The position numbers and the translations under genes were made by a program. Below the pieces are notes generated by a model. It was not told the origin of the DNA. It did no database searches and saw nothing but the letters and a program-made list of their open reading frames with translations. Shown here piece after piece: positions 1 through 7,686 of a stretch of 64,000 nucleotides of DNA (within the stretch, counting starts at the first letter, position 1; the number at the start of each line of letters is the position of its first letter). This DNA comes from Pseudomonas moraviensis (GTDB lineage: Bacteria > Pseudomonadota > Gammaproteobacteria > Pseudomonadales > Pseudomonadaceae): assembly GCF_900105805.1 (NCBI RefSeq), contig NZ_LT629788.1, positions 434,001-498,000 on the forward strand, read 5' to 3'.

Positions 1-432
1 AGTGTCGACGGCGTGCTGTTCAACGGTGCCTTGGCTGATCGCGACGACGGTTTCGCCTTCCGCCTGCAACCCACGGCGCTGGTCAATCTGCACAGCGGCG
101 AACGTCAGTCGCTCGAACATTTTCCGCCCGGCCAGGCGCTGCACGCGGTAGCCGGGATCGGCAATCCGCAACGTTTCTTCAATACCCTCGAAGCGCTAGA
201 CTGGCGGCCAGTTCCGCATGCGTTTGCCGACCACGCCGAGTACAGCGTGCAGGCCCTGAATTTCACCCCGTCATTACCCTTGGTAATGACCGAAAAGGAC
301 GCGGTGAAGTGCCGTGCCTTTGCTGCTGCCGACTGGTGGTATCTGGCGGTCGATGCCGTGCCGTCGCCGGCCTTCGTGGCCTGGTTCGACACGCAGCTGA
401 TGCGGCTGTTGCCGGATCGTCTGTTGCCTTAA
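1..432 (+). CDS. lpxK: Tetraacyldisaccharide 4'-kinase LpxK (3' end only)
   Basis: The reading frame is open from the first base, so only the last 143 codons are present. The fragment has features of the LpxK C-terminus: a 'HAVAGIGNPQRFF' segment (about fragment residues 43-55) and a 'PLVMTEKDAVKC' segment (about 93-104). LpxK phosphorylates the 4' position of the lipid A disaccharide at the inner membrane; the P-loop half lies upstream of the window. It is followed at 25 bp by a Trm112 gene and then kdsB, so lipid A and KDO supply are co-transcribed. The call is firm even though the gene is partial. Confidence 0.93.
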   Translation, partial: SVDGVLFNGALADRDDGFAFRLQPTALVNLHSGERQSLEHFPPGQALHAVAGIGNPQRFFNTLEALDWRPVPHAFADHAEYSVQALNFTPSLPLVMTEKDAVKCRAFAAADWWYLAVDAVPSPAFVAWFDTQLMRLLPDRLLP

Positions 433-456
433 CTGTTTTTATTTCTGGGAATGTTC

Positions 457-642
457 ATGGACACCAAACTGCTCGACATCCTTGCTTGCCCCGTGTGCAA
501 AGGCCCGCTCAAGCTCAGCGCCGACAAGACCGAACTGATCAGCAAGGGCGCCGGCCTGGCGTACCCGATCCGCGACGGCATCCCGGTAATGCTGGAAAGC
601 GAAGCGCGCACCCTGACCACCGACGAGCGCCTGGATAAATGA
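457..642 (+). CDS. Trm112/YcaR-family small zinc-ribbon-like protein
   Basis: This 61-residue protein starts MDTKLLDILACPVCKG and carries a CPVC pair near residue 11, then a 'YPIRDGIPVMLESEA' segment, typical of the Trm112/YcaR (UPF0434) family. In eukaryotes Trm112 activates methyltransferases; the role of the bacterial protein is not clear to me. The ATG at 457 is preferred over the ATG at 451 because the GGGA motif at 447-450 lies 6 nt upstream of it. Its stop codon overlaps the kdsB start (ATGA), so the two are translationally coupled. Confidence 0.88.
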   Translation: MDTKLLDILACPVCKGPLKLSADKTELISKGAGLAYPIRDGIPVMLESEARTLTTDERLDK

Positions 643-1403
643 CCACAGCCTTCACCGTTGTCATCCCGTCGCGTTTCGCCTCGACCCGTCTGCCGGGCAA
701 GCCGTTGCTCGATATCGCCGGCAAGCCGATGATCCAGCATGTCTGGGAACAGGCCAGCAAAAGCAGCGCCACCCGCGTCGTGGTTGCCACCGATGACGCG
801 CGCATTGTCCAAGCGTGCAAAAGCTTTGGCGCCGAAGTGGTGCTCACCCGTGAAGATCACAATTCCGGCACTGATCGTCTGGCCGAAGTCGCGGCGAAAC
901 TGGGTCTTGCGCCGGATGCGATCGTGGTCAACGTGCAAGGCGATGAGCCGTTGATTCCGCCGAGCGTGATCGATCAGGTCGCCGCTAACCTGGCCGCTCA
1001 CACCGAAGCGCGCATGGCCACCTTGGCCGAGCCGATCGAAGACGTCGAAACCCTGTTCAACCCCAACGTTGTGAAGGTTTCCAGCGACATCAACGGTCTG
1101 GCCCTGACATTCAGTCGTGCAACCTTGCCATGGGCTCGCGATGCATTCGCCAGAAACCGCGAGCAACTGCCGGAAGGCGTGCCCTATCGCCGCCACATCG
1201 GTATTTATGCCTATCGCGCCGGGTTCCTCCACGACTTCGTGAGCTGGGGGCCCTGCTGGCTGGAAAACACCGAATCCCTCGAGCAACTGCGTGCCTTGTG
1301 GCACGGCGTGCGCATTCATGTCGCCGACGCGCTGATCGCGCCGCCGACCGGCGTCGACACCGTCGAAGACCTTGAGCGGGTTCGTCGCCTGCTGGGGGCC
1401 TGA
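639..1403 (+). CDS. kdsB: 3-deoxy-manno-octulosonate cytidylyltransferase (CMP-KDO synthetase)
   Basis: A 254-residue nucleotidyltransferase that activates KDO with CTP to give CMP-KDO for the LPS inner core. The N-terminal 'IPSRFASTRLPGKPL' nucleotide-binding loop (about residues 9-23) and the 'VNVQGDEPLIPP' metal-site segment (about 98-109) are diagnostic, and the length matches the E. coli enzyme. The start overlaps the upstream stop by 4 nt, and the stop overlaps the phosphatase start (TGATG). The protein is cytoplasmic and belongs to the same envelope-precursor operon as lpxK and murB. Confidence 0.97.
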   Translation: MTTAFTVVIPSRFASTRLPGKPLLDIAGKPMIQHVWEQASKSSATRVVVATDDARIVQACKSFGAEVVLTREDHNSGTDRLAEVAAKLGLAPDAIVVNVQGDEPLIPPSVIDQVAANLAAHTEARMATLAEPIEDVETLFNPNVVKVSSDINGLALTFSRATLPWARDAFARNREQLPEGVPYRRHIGIYAYRAGFLHDFVSWGPCWLENTESLEQLRALWHGVRIHVADALIAPPTGVDTVEDLERVRRLLGA

Positions 1404-1867
1404 TGCGCGTTCTGTTTGTGTGCCTGGGCAACATCTGCCGTTCGCCCACCGCCGAAGGCGTGTTGCGCCACAAGTTGCGCGAAGCCGGATTGGCGGACGT
1501 GGTCGAAGTGGCCTCCGCCGGCACCGGTGACTGGCACGTCGGCAACCCGCCGGACAAGCGCAGCCAGGCCGCGGCGAAACTGCGCGGTTATGACCTGTCG
1601 ACGCAACGCGCGCAGCAGGTCAGCCGGGCCGATTTCGCCAGCTACGACCTGATTCTCGCCATGGATAACAGCAACCTGCGCAACCTCAAAGCCTTGCAGC
1701 CGTCCGCCGGCAAGGCCGAGCTTGACCTGTTCCTGCGTCGCTATGCTGGATTGGTCGATGAAGTGCCAGATCCGTATTACGACGGTGATCAGGGTTTCGA
1801 GCAGGTGCTCGATCTGATCGAAGCGGCCTGCGATCAACTGCTGATCGAAGTGAAGGGCCGCTTATGA
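1403..1867 (+). CDS. Low-molecular-weight protein-tyrosine phosphatase
   Basis: A 154-residue enzyme with the signature P-loop CLGNICRS at residues 7-14 (nucleophile Cys7, phosphate-binding Arg13) and the general-acid segment DPYYDG in the C-terminal third. LMW-PTPs dephosphorylate phosphotyrosine and often control bacterial tyrosine kinases of polysaccharide export, although no kinase gene lies in this window. It overlaps kdsB by 1 nt and murB by 4 nt, so it is translated as part of the operon. The physiological substrate cannot be told from sequence. Confidence 0.93.
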   Translation: MRVLFVCLGNICRSPTAEGVLRHKLREAGLADVVEVASAGTGDWHVGNPPDKRSQAAAKLRGYDLSTQRAQQVSRADFASYDLILAMDNSNLRNLKALQPSAGKAELDLFLRRYAGLVDEVPDPYYDGDQGFEQVLDLIEAACDQLLIEVKGRL

Positions 1868-2883
1868 GTTTGCAGATCCAAGCACAAGTGTCGCTGAAAG
1901 CGTTCAACACCTTTGGCGTCGATGTGCGTGCGCAACTGTTTGCCGAAGCCCACAGCGACGCCGACGTCCGCGAAGCGCTGGCCTATGCCGCGTCCCATGA
2001 CGTGCCGTTGCTGGTGATCGGCGGCGGCAGCAATTTGCTGCTGACGGCGGATGTTCAGGCGTTGGTGTTGCGCATGGCCACTCGTGGCATTCGGCTGCTC
2101 AGCGATGATGGCAGTCGCGTGGTGGTCGAGGCGGAAGCGGGCGAACCGTGGCATCCGTTCGTGCAGCACACGCTGGCCCAGGGGCTGGCCGGGCTGGAAA
2201 ACCTCAGCCTGATTCCTGGCACCGTCGGCGCCGCGCCGATGCAGAATATCGGTGCCTATGGCGTCGAGATCAAAGATGTGTTTGCCGGGCTGACCGCGCT
2301 CGACCGCGAGAGCGGCGAGCTGCGTGATTTCAGTCTGGAAGACTGCAACTTCGGCTACCGCGACAGTCTGTTCAAGCAGCAGCCGGGACGTTGGCTGATC
2401 CTGCGGGTGCGCTTCAGGCTCGATCGCGCAGCGCACCTGCATCTGGAATACGGCCCAGTGCGTCAGCGCTTGAGCGAGCAGGGCATCGAGCAGCCGACGC
2501 CCACCGACGTCAGCCGCGCCATCTGCAGCATCCGCAGCGAAAAACTGCCGGACCCGGCGGTGCTCGGCAACGCCGGCAGCTTCTTCAAGAACCCGCTGGT
2601 GCCCGCCGCTGTAGTCACGCAGATCAAAGCGCAGCACCCGGATCTGGTGGCTTATCCGCAAGCCGATGGACAGATGAAACTGGCCGCCGGCTGGCTGATC
2701 GAACGCGCCGGCTGGAAGGGTTTTCGCGACGGCGATGCCGGCGTGCACAAGTTGCAGGCACTGGTGCTGGTCAACTACGGCACGGCCACCGGTCTGCAAC
2801 TGCTCGACCTGGCGCAACGTATCCAGAAAGACATCGCCGAGCGCTTCCATGTCGAACTGGAAATGGAGCCCAATCGGTATTGA
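1864..2883 (+). CDS. murB: UDP-N-acetylenolpyruvoylglucosamine reductase
   Basis: A 339-residue FAD enzyme that reduces UDP-GlcNAc-enolpyruvate to UDP-MurNAc for peptidoglycan. FAD-binding motifs are visible: 'VIGGGSNLLLT' (about residues 51-61), 'PGTVGAAPMQNIGAYG' (about 118-133) and a C-terminal 'GNAGSFFKNP' segment that carries the catalytic serine region. The ATG overlaps the preceding stop codon. It is the last gene of the operon; a strong intrinsic terminator follows 26 bp downstream. Confidence 0.96.
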   Translation: MSLQIQAQVSLKAFNTFGVDVRAQLFAEAHSDADVREALAYAASHDVPLLVIGGGSNLLLTADVQALVLRMATRGIRLLSDDGSRVVVEAEAGEPWHPFVQHTLAQGLAGLENLSLIPGTVGAAPMQNIGAYGVEIKDVFAGLTALDRESGELRDFSLEDCNFGYRDSLFKQQPGRWLILRVRFRLDRAAHLHLEYGPVRQRLSEQGIEQPTPTDVSRAICSIRSEKLPDPAVLGNAGSFFKNPLVPAAVVTQIKAQHPDLVAYPQADGQMKLAAGWLIERAGWKGFRDGDAGVHKLQALVLVNYGTATGLQLLDLAQRIQKDIAERFHVELEMEPNRY

Positions 2884-2908
2884 GGCTACGCTTGCCTGAT
2901 GCCATCCA

Positions 2909-2946
2909 AAGCCCTGCACTGATGAAAAAAGTGCAGGGCTTTTTTG
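2909..2946 (+). terminator. Intrinsic terminator after murB
   Basis: An AGCCCTGCAC stem pairs with GTGCAGGGCT across a short A-rich loop and is followed by six T residues. It closes the lpxK-murB operon and insulates the molybdenum-hydroxylase genes. Confidence 0.9.
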
Positions 2947-3133
2947 TTAATGCTGGGTTAACTTAGCGACCTAACGATACCTACCATTTGCTCCACCCAA
3001 AGGCCCGGTGCAGACGTTCCCGTCGGCGCAAGAGAGCCTGATTAGCCTGAGTCGATCTGCGCGAACCCACCGCTGATTTTCCGGCGGCAGATTGCTCGAC
3101 CCCATAACCACTAAAAAATATGCGGGCGTGCCC

Positions 3134-3604
3134 ATGATTACCCTGAAACTCAACGGTCAAGACCACTCCCTCGATGTCACCGAAGACATGCCGCTGCTGT
3201 GGGCGATTCGTGACGTAGCCGGTTACAACGGCACCAAGTTCGGTTGCGGCATGGGCCTGTGCGGCGCCTGCACCATCCACATCGACGGCTTGCCGGCGCG
3301 CAGTTGCATCACGCCGATCGGCTCGGTGATCGGCCAGAATGTCACCACCATCGATAACCTCCACGCCGATCCGGTGGGCAAGGTCGTTCAGCAAGCCTGG
3401 CTCGACAGCGCGGTCGCGCAATGCGGTTATTGCCAGGGCGGGCAGATCATGTCGGCCACCGCTCTGCTGAAAACCAATCCCAACCCGAGCGACGAGCAGA
3501 TCGAAGAAGCCATGGTCGGCAACATCTGCCGCTGCGGCACCTACAACCGGATCAAAACCGCGATCCGCCAGGCCTCCACGCAACTGAAGGAGGTGAAGGC
3601 ATGA
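3134..3604 (+). CDS. [2Fe-2S] subunit of a xanthine-oxidase-family molybdenum hydroxylase (IorA-like)
   Basis: A 156-residue electron-transfer subunit with two 2Fe-2S clusters. The plant-ferredoxin-type ligands are Cys38, Cys43, Cys46 and Cys58; the helical-domain ligands are Cys97, Cys100, Cys132 and Cys134. This is the small-subunit layout of isoquinoline 1-oxidoreductase and related aldehyde dehydrogenases. The ATG at 3134 places the N-terminal beta strand (MITLKLNGQ) as in the family; an upstream in-frame extension exists but is not family-like. It overlaps the large-subunit gene by 4 nt. It has no export signal, so it probably crosses the membrane bound to its Tat-exported partner. The substrate is unknown. 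Confidence 0.9.
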   Translation: MITLKLNGQDHSLDVTEDMPLLWAIRDVAGYNGTKFGCGMGLCGACTIHIDGLPARSCITPIGSVIGQNVTTIDNLHADPVGKVVQQAWLDSAVAQCGYCQGGQIMSATALLKTNPNPSDEQIEEAMVGNICRCGTYNRIKTAIRQASTQLKEVKA

Positions 3605-5922
3605 GCCGCGTCCCGAATGATTTCGCCCTGAGCAACCTCAGCCGCCGTGGCTTTCTCAAAGGCGTCGGCGCCACCAGCGCGCTGGTCCTTGCGGCGAGTT
3701 GGGGCTGGCAGGATGCGCTGGCCGATGACGCGGCGAAGAAGTTCGGCGCCGACGGCATGCCCAATGGCTGGATCGACGATCCCAAGGTCTATGTAAGCAT
3801 TGCCGCCGATGGCAGCGTCACCGTGGTTTGCAACCGTTCGGAAATGGGCCAGGGCGTGCGCACCAGCCTGAGCATGGTGGTTGCCGATGAACTGGAGGCC
3901 GATTGGGCGCAGGTCAAAGTGCAGCAGGCGCCCGGTGACGAAGTGCGCTTCGGCAACCAGGACACCGACGGTTCGCGCAGCATGCGTCACTGGTATGAGC
4001 CGATGCGTCGTTGCGGCGCGGCCGCGCGGACCATGCTCGAACAGGCGGCCGCTGCGCAATGGAAAGTGCCGGTCGGCGAATGCCATGCGCAACTGCACAA
4101 AGTTATTCATAAACCCTCCGGCCGTGAGCTGGGGTATGGCGAGCTCGCCGCTGCGGCCAGTGCGCTGGCAGTACCGGCGCGTGACAGCCTGCGCCTCAAG
4201 CAGCCGTCGGAGTTTCGCTACATCGGCAAAGAAGGCACCAAGGCCATTGATGGTGCCGACATCGTCAATGGCCGCGCAGTGTACGGCGCCGACGTGCATT
4301 TCGACGGCATGCTCTACGCCACCATCGCTCGCCCGGCAGTGTATGGCGGCAAGGTCAAAAGCCTCGATGACAGCGCCGCGCTGAAAGTCCCGGGCGTGCT
4401 AAAAGTCATTCAGATCGAAGGCCGGCCGTTGCCGTCGGAGTTTCAGCCGCTGGGCGGCGTCGCAGTCGTCGCGAGCAACACCTGGGCGGCGATCAAGGGC
4501 CGCGAGGCGCTGAAGATCGAGTGGGACGACGGCCCGAATGCCAGTTATGACTCGATTGCCTATCGCAAAGAGCTTGAAGCCGCGTCGCTGACAGCCGGCA
4601 AAGTGGTGCGCAATACCGGTGACATCGACAAGGCCCTGAGCGGCGCTGCCAGCACCCTCGAAGCCTCGTACTACCTGCCGCATCTGGCGCAGGCACCGAT
4701 GGAACCGATGGTTGCGATTGCGCGGTTCAAGGACGGCGTGTGCGAGGCCTGGGCGCCGAGCCAGGCACCGCAGGTCACCCGTGAGCGCATCGCCGAGCGC
4801 CTGGGCGTACCGTTCGAAAAGGTCACTTTCAACGTTACGCTGCTGGGCGGTGGGTTCGGGCGCAAGTCGAAACCGGACTTCGTCGTCGAAGCGGCGATTC
4901 TCGCCAAGGAATTTCCGGGCAAGGCTGTACGGGTGCAGTGGACGCGCGAAGACGACATCCACAACTCGTATTTCCACACCGTGTCGGCGGAGTACCTGAA
5001 GGCCGGCATCGACAAGAACGGCATGCCCTCCGGTTGGCTGCATCGCACCGTGGCGCCAAGCATCACTGCACTGTTTGCCCCGGACATGAACCATGAAGCC
5101 GCGTTCGAGCTGGGCATGGGCTTTACCAACATGGCCTACGCGATTCCCAACGTACGCCTGGAAAACCCCGAAGCCAAAGTGCACACGCGGGTCGGCTGGT
5201 ACCGCTCGGTATCGAACATTCCCCATGGCTTTGCGATTCAGAGTTTCGTTGATGAATTGGCGCACAAGGCCGGTGAAGATCCGCTCAAGTACCAGATCAA
5301 ACTGCTCGGGCCGGACCGGCAGATCGATCCTCGCACCTTGAGCGAAGAGTGGAACTACGGCGAATCGCCCGAGCGTTATCCGATCGACACCGGTCGCATG
5401 CGCACGGTGCTGGAAACGGCCGCCAAGGCTGCCGGTTGGGGGCGCAAGCTGCCCAAGGGCCGGGGGCTCGGTCTGGCCGTTCATTACAGCTTCGTCACCT
5501 ATGTGGCGGCGGTGATTGAGGTCGAGGTCAAGGACGACGGTTCGCTGATCGTGCACAAGGCCGACATCGCCGTCGACTGCGGGCCGCAAATCAACCCTGA
5601 GCGTATCCGTTCGCAGTTCGAAGGCGCGTGCGTCATGGGCCTGGGCAATGCCGTACTCGGTGAAATCAGCTTCAAGGACGGCAAGGTGCAGCAGGACAAC
5701 TTCCATATGTACGAGGTCGCGCGCATGTCGCTGGCACCGAAGGAAGTTGCGGTGCATCTGGTCACGCCGCCGGGGGACGTGCCGTTGGGTGGCGTTGGTG
5801 AGCCGGGCGTACCGCCAATTGCTCCGGCGCTGTGCAATGCGATCTTCGCCGCGACCGGCAAGCGCATCCGCAATCTGCCGGTGCGTTATCAGTTGCAAGG
5901 CTGGCAGAAGGCGGAGGCGTAA
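3601..5922 (+). CDS. Molybdopterin-binding large subunit of xanthine-oxidase-family hydroxylase (IorB-like), Tat-exported
   Basis: A 773-residue protein that should bind the molybdenum cofactor and hydroxylate an N-heterocycle or aldehyde. The N-terminus has a twin-arginine signal, SRRGFLKG at residues 14-21, followed by a hydrophobic stretch, which points to a periplasmic enzyme. Moco-domain segments such as 'LLGGGFGRK' (about 415-423) and the C-terminal 'GGVGEPGVPPIAPALCNAI' with the conserved catalytic Glu in GEPG are visible. The start is the ATG overlapping the small-subunit stop. XdhC and MocA maturation genes follow directly. No cytochrome electron-acceptor gene is present in this cluster. 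The substrate cannot be predicted from sequence. Confidence 0.9.
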   Translation: MSRVPNDFALSNLSRRGFLKGVGATSALVLAASWGWQDALADDAAKKFGADGMPNGWIDDPKVYVSIAADGSVTVVCNRSEMGQGVRTSLSMVVADELEADWAQVKVQQAPGDEVRFGNQDTDGSRSMRHWYEPMRRCGAAARTMLEQAAAAQWKVPVGECHAQLHKVIHKPSGRELGYGELAAAASALAVPARDSLRLKQPSEFRYIGKEGTKAIDGADIVNGRAVYGADVHFDGMLYATIARPAVYGGKVKSLDDSAALKVPGVLKVIQIEGRPLPSEFQPLGGVAVVASNTWAAIKGREALKIEWDDGPNASYDSIAYRKELEAASLTAGKVVRNTGDIDKALSGAASTLEASYYLPHLAQAPMEPMVAIARFKDGVCEAWAPSQAPQVTRERIAERLGVPFEKVTFNVTLLGGGFGRKSKPDFVVEAAILAKEFPGKAVRVQWTREDDIHNSYFHTVSAEYLKAGIDKNGMPSGWLHRTVAPSITALFAPDMNHEAAFELGMGFTNMAYAIPNVRLENPEAKVHTRVGWYRSVSNIPHGFAIQSFVDELAHKAGEDPLKYQIKLLGPDRQIDPRTLSEEWNYGESPERYPIDTGRMRTVLETAAKAAGWGRKLPKGRGLGLAVHYSFVTYVAAVIEVEVKDDGSLIVHKADIAVDCGPQINPERIRSQFEGACVMGLGNAVLGEISFKDGKVQQDNFHMYEVARMSLAPKEVAVHLVTPPGDVPLGGVGEPGVPPIAPALCNAIFAATGKRIRNLPVRYQLQGWQKAEA

Positions 5923-6902
5923 TGGACAGCGTCGATCTCAACGTCCTGCGCAGCGTCCTCGAATGGCGCCGCGCCGGGCAGCGGGTGGTGCTGTTCAGTG
6001 TGGTGCAGACCTGGGGCACCGCACCGCGCTCGCCCGGCGCCATGCTCGCCTTGCGTGAAGATGGCGTGGTGATCGGCTCGGTGTCGGGCGGCTGTGTCGA
6101 GGATGACCTGATCGCGCGCCTGCACGACGGTCGCATCGCCACCGAGGGCCCGCCAGTGCAGATGATTACCTACGGCGTGACCCGCGAGGAGGCCGCGCGT
6201 TTCGGCCTGCCATGCGGCGGCACCCTGCGCCTGACCGAGGAGCGCGTCGGCGACCCGGCGTGGGTGGCCGAGCTGCTGCAGCGTTGCGAAAACCATGAAA
6301 TCGTTGCCCGGGAACTGAACATCGAAACCGGCGAGGTGCTGTTAACTCCGGCGACTAAATCCGACTCACTGGTGTTCGACGGCAAAATCCTGCGAGCGAT
6401 TTATGGCCCGCGCTGGCGCCTGTTGCTGATCGGCGCCGGGCAGTTGTCGCGCTACGTCGCCGACATGGCGCGGCTGCTGGATTTCGAAGTGCTGATCTGC
6501 GATCCGCGCACCGAGTTCGTTTACGGCTGGGAAGAGCAACATGGCCGTTTTGTTCCCGGCATGCCGGACGAAGCGGTGCTGAACATCCAGACCGACGAGC
6601 GCACGGCGATTGTTGCCTTGACCCACGATCCTCGGCTGGACGACATGGCGTTGCTCACCGCGCTCGACTCGCCGGCGTTCTACGTCGGCGCGCTGGGCTC
6701 GCGGGTCAACAGCCAGAAGCGCCGGGAAAACCTCGCTCAGCTAGGCTTGTCGCAAACATCGATTGATCGCCTGCACGGGCCGATCGGCCTGCACATCGGC
6801 AGTCATTCGCCAGCGGAGATCGCTTTGTCGTTGCTGGCGGAAATTGTCGCGATCAAGAACGGTGTGGAGTTGAAGCAGAAAAAACCGCTGGAGGGTGTAT
6901 GA
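5922..6902 (+). CDS. XdhC/CoxI-family molybdenum-cofactor maturation protein
   Basis: A 326-residue protein with the N-terminal XdhC motif 'TWGTAPRSPGAMLA' (about residues 29-42), the 'SGGCVEDDL' motif (about 56-64), and a C-terminal Rossmann-like half ('LLLIGAGQLSRYVADMA', later 'YVGALGSRVNSQKRRE'). XdhC proteins bind and sulfurate Moco before insertion into xanthine-oxidase-type enzymes. It overlaps the upstream stop by one base (TAATG) and the next gene by 4 nt. The immediate linkage supports a dedicated chaperone for the adjacent large subunit. Confidence 0.9.
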   Translation: MDSVDLNVLRSVLEWRRAGQRVVLFSVVQTWGTAPRSPGAMLALREDGVVIGSVSGGCVEDDLIARLHDGRIATEGPPVQMITYGVTREEAARFGLPCGGTLRLTEERVGDPAWVAELLQRCENHEIVARELNIETGEVLLTPATKSDSLVFDGKILRAIYGPRWRLLLIGAGQLSRYVADMARLLDFEVLICDPRTEFVYGWEEQHGRFVPGMPDEAVLNIQTDERTAIVALTHDPRLDDMALLTALDSPAFYVGALGSRVNSQKRRENLAQLGLSQTSIDRLHGPIGLHIGSHSPAEIALSLLAEIVAIKNGVELKQKKPLEGV

Positions 6903-7495
6903 GCCAATCCATCGCAGTGATCGTGCTGGCAGCGGGCGAGGGCAAGCGCTTTCGCCAGATCGCCGGCCCTGACAAAGACAAGTTGCTCGCTGACTGCACG
7001 GGGCGCGACGACGCCGTGCGCTCGGTGATCGAGCAAGTACTCGTGAACCTGCCGGCCAGTCTCGACAAGCGCGTACTGGTCACGACCGAAGCGCGCCCGC
7101 AGGCGATGCGCATGGCCCAGGCTTACGGCTGCGATGTGGTGTCGATCGAATCGACAGGCATGGGTGACAGTATCGCCGCAGGTGTTGCCGCTTGCCCTGA
7201 CGCCGATGGCTGGTTGATTGTGCTGGGTGATATGCCGTTTATCTTGCCGTCGAGTATTGAGCGAGTGTTCGCGGCGATGGCTGACGATGCGGTGAGTGTG
7301 CCGGTGCTGAACGGCGAGTTTGGCCATCCGGTGGGGTTTGGTCGTTCGTTTGGCACGCAATTGCAGACGCTGACCGGTGATCGTGGGGCCCGGCCGTTGT
7401 TTGCGCAGGGGCGGGTGGTGGAAGTGGCGGTGGATGATCCCGGGGTGTTGTGGGATATCGATGTGCCTGAATCTCTGGTATTTCCTCATTCCTGA
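6899..7495 (+). CDS. Molybdenum cofactor cytidylyltransferase-like NTP transferase (MocA family)
   Basis: A 198-residue nucleotidyltransferase with the N-terminal 'VLAAGEGKRF' loop (about residues 10-19), a 'VLGDMPF' metal-binding motif (about 108-114) and a C-terminal 'WDIDVPE' segment. MocA converts Mo-molybdopterin to the cytosine dinucleotide form used by many bacterial molybdenum hydroxylases. The start overlaps the xdhC stop. It is the last gene of the four-gene cassette, and a REPIN follows. Confidence 0.86.
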   Translation: MSQSIAVIVLAAGEGKRFRQIAGPDKDKLLADCTGRDDAVRSVIEQVLVNLPASLDKRVLVTTEARPQAMRMAQAYGCDVVSIESTGMGDSIAAGVAACPDADGWLIVLGDMPFILPSSIERVFAAMADDAVSVPVLNGEFGHPVGFGRSFGTQLQTLTGDRGARPLFAQGRVVEVAVDDPGVLWDIDVPESLVFPHS

Positions 7496-7512
7496 GCCAT
7501 GCACAAATCCCC

Positions 7513-7601
7513 TGTAGGAGTGAGCCTGCTCGCGATAGCGGTCGTTCAGCTACATGTGTGCTGACTGACACACCGCTATCGCGAGCAGGCTCACTCCTAC
7601 A
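7513..7601. repeat. REPIN (inverted REP pair)
   Basis: Two perfect inverted 30-nt arms (7513-7542 and 7572-7601) begin TGTAGGAGTGAGCCTGCTCG and are separated by 29 nt. The same family recurs at 28746, 29658, 48439 and 52921. It lies between the converging mocA and rne genes. Confidence 0.92.
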
Positions 7602-7632
7602 ATGAACATCGGTGCGGCCTGAATCGCAGTCA

Positions 7633-7670
7633 ATAAAAAGCCCCGCCAGGCTTTCACCAGGCGGGGCTAT
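7633..7670 (-). terminator. Terminator of rne (minus strand)
   Basis: AGCCCCGCC pairs with GGCGGGGCT (7639-7647 with 7660-7668). On the minus strand it is followed by a run of T residues, 16 bp beyond the rne stop. Confidence 0.85.
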
Positions 7671-7686
7671 TTAATGGCTTCAGGAA

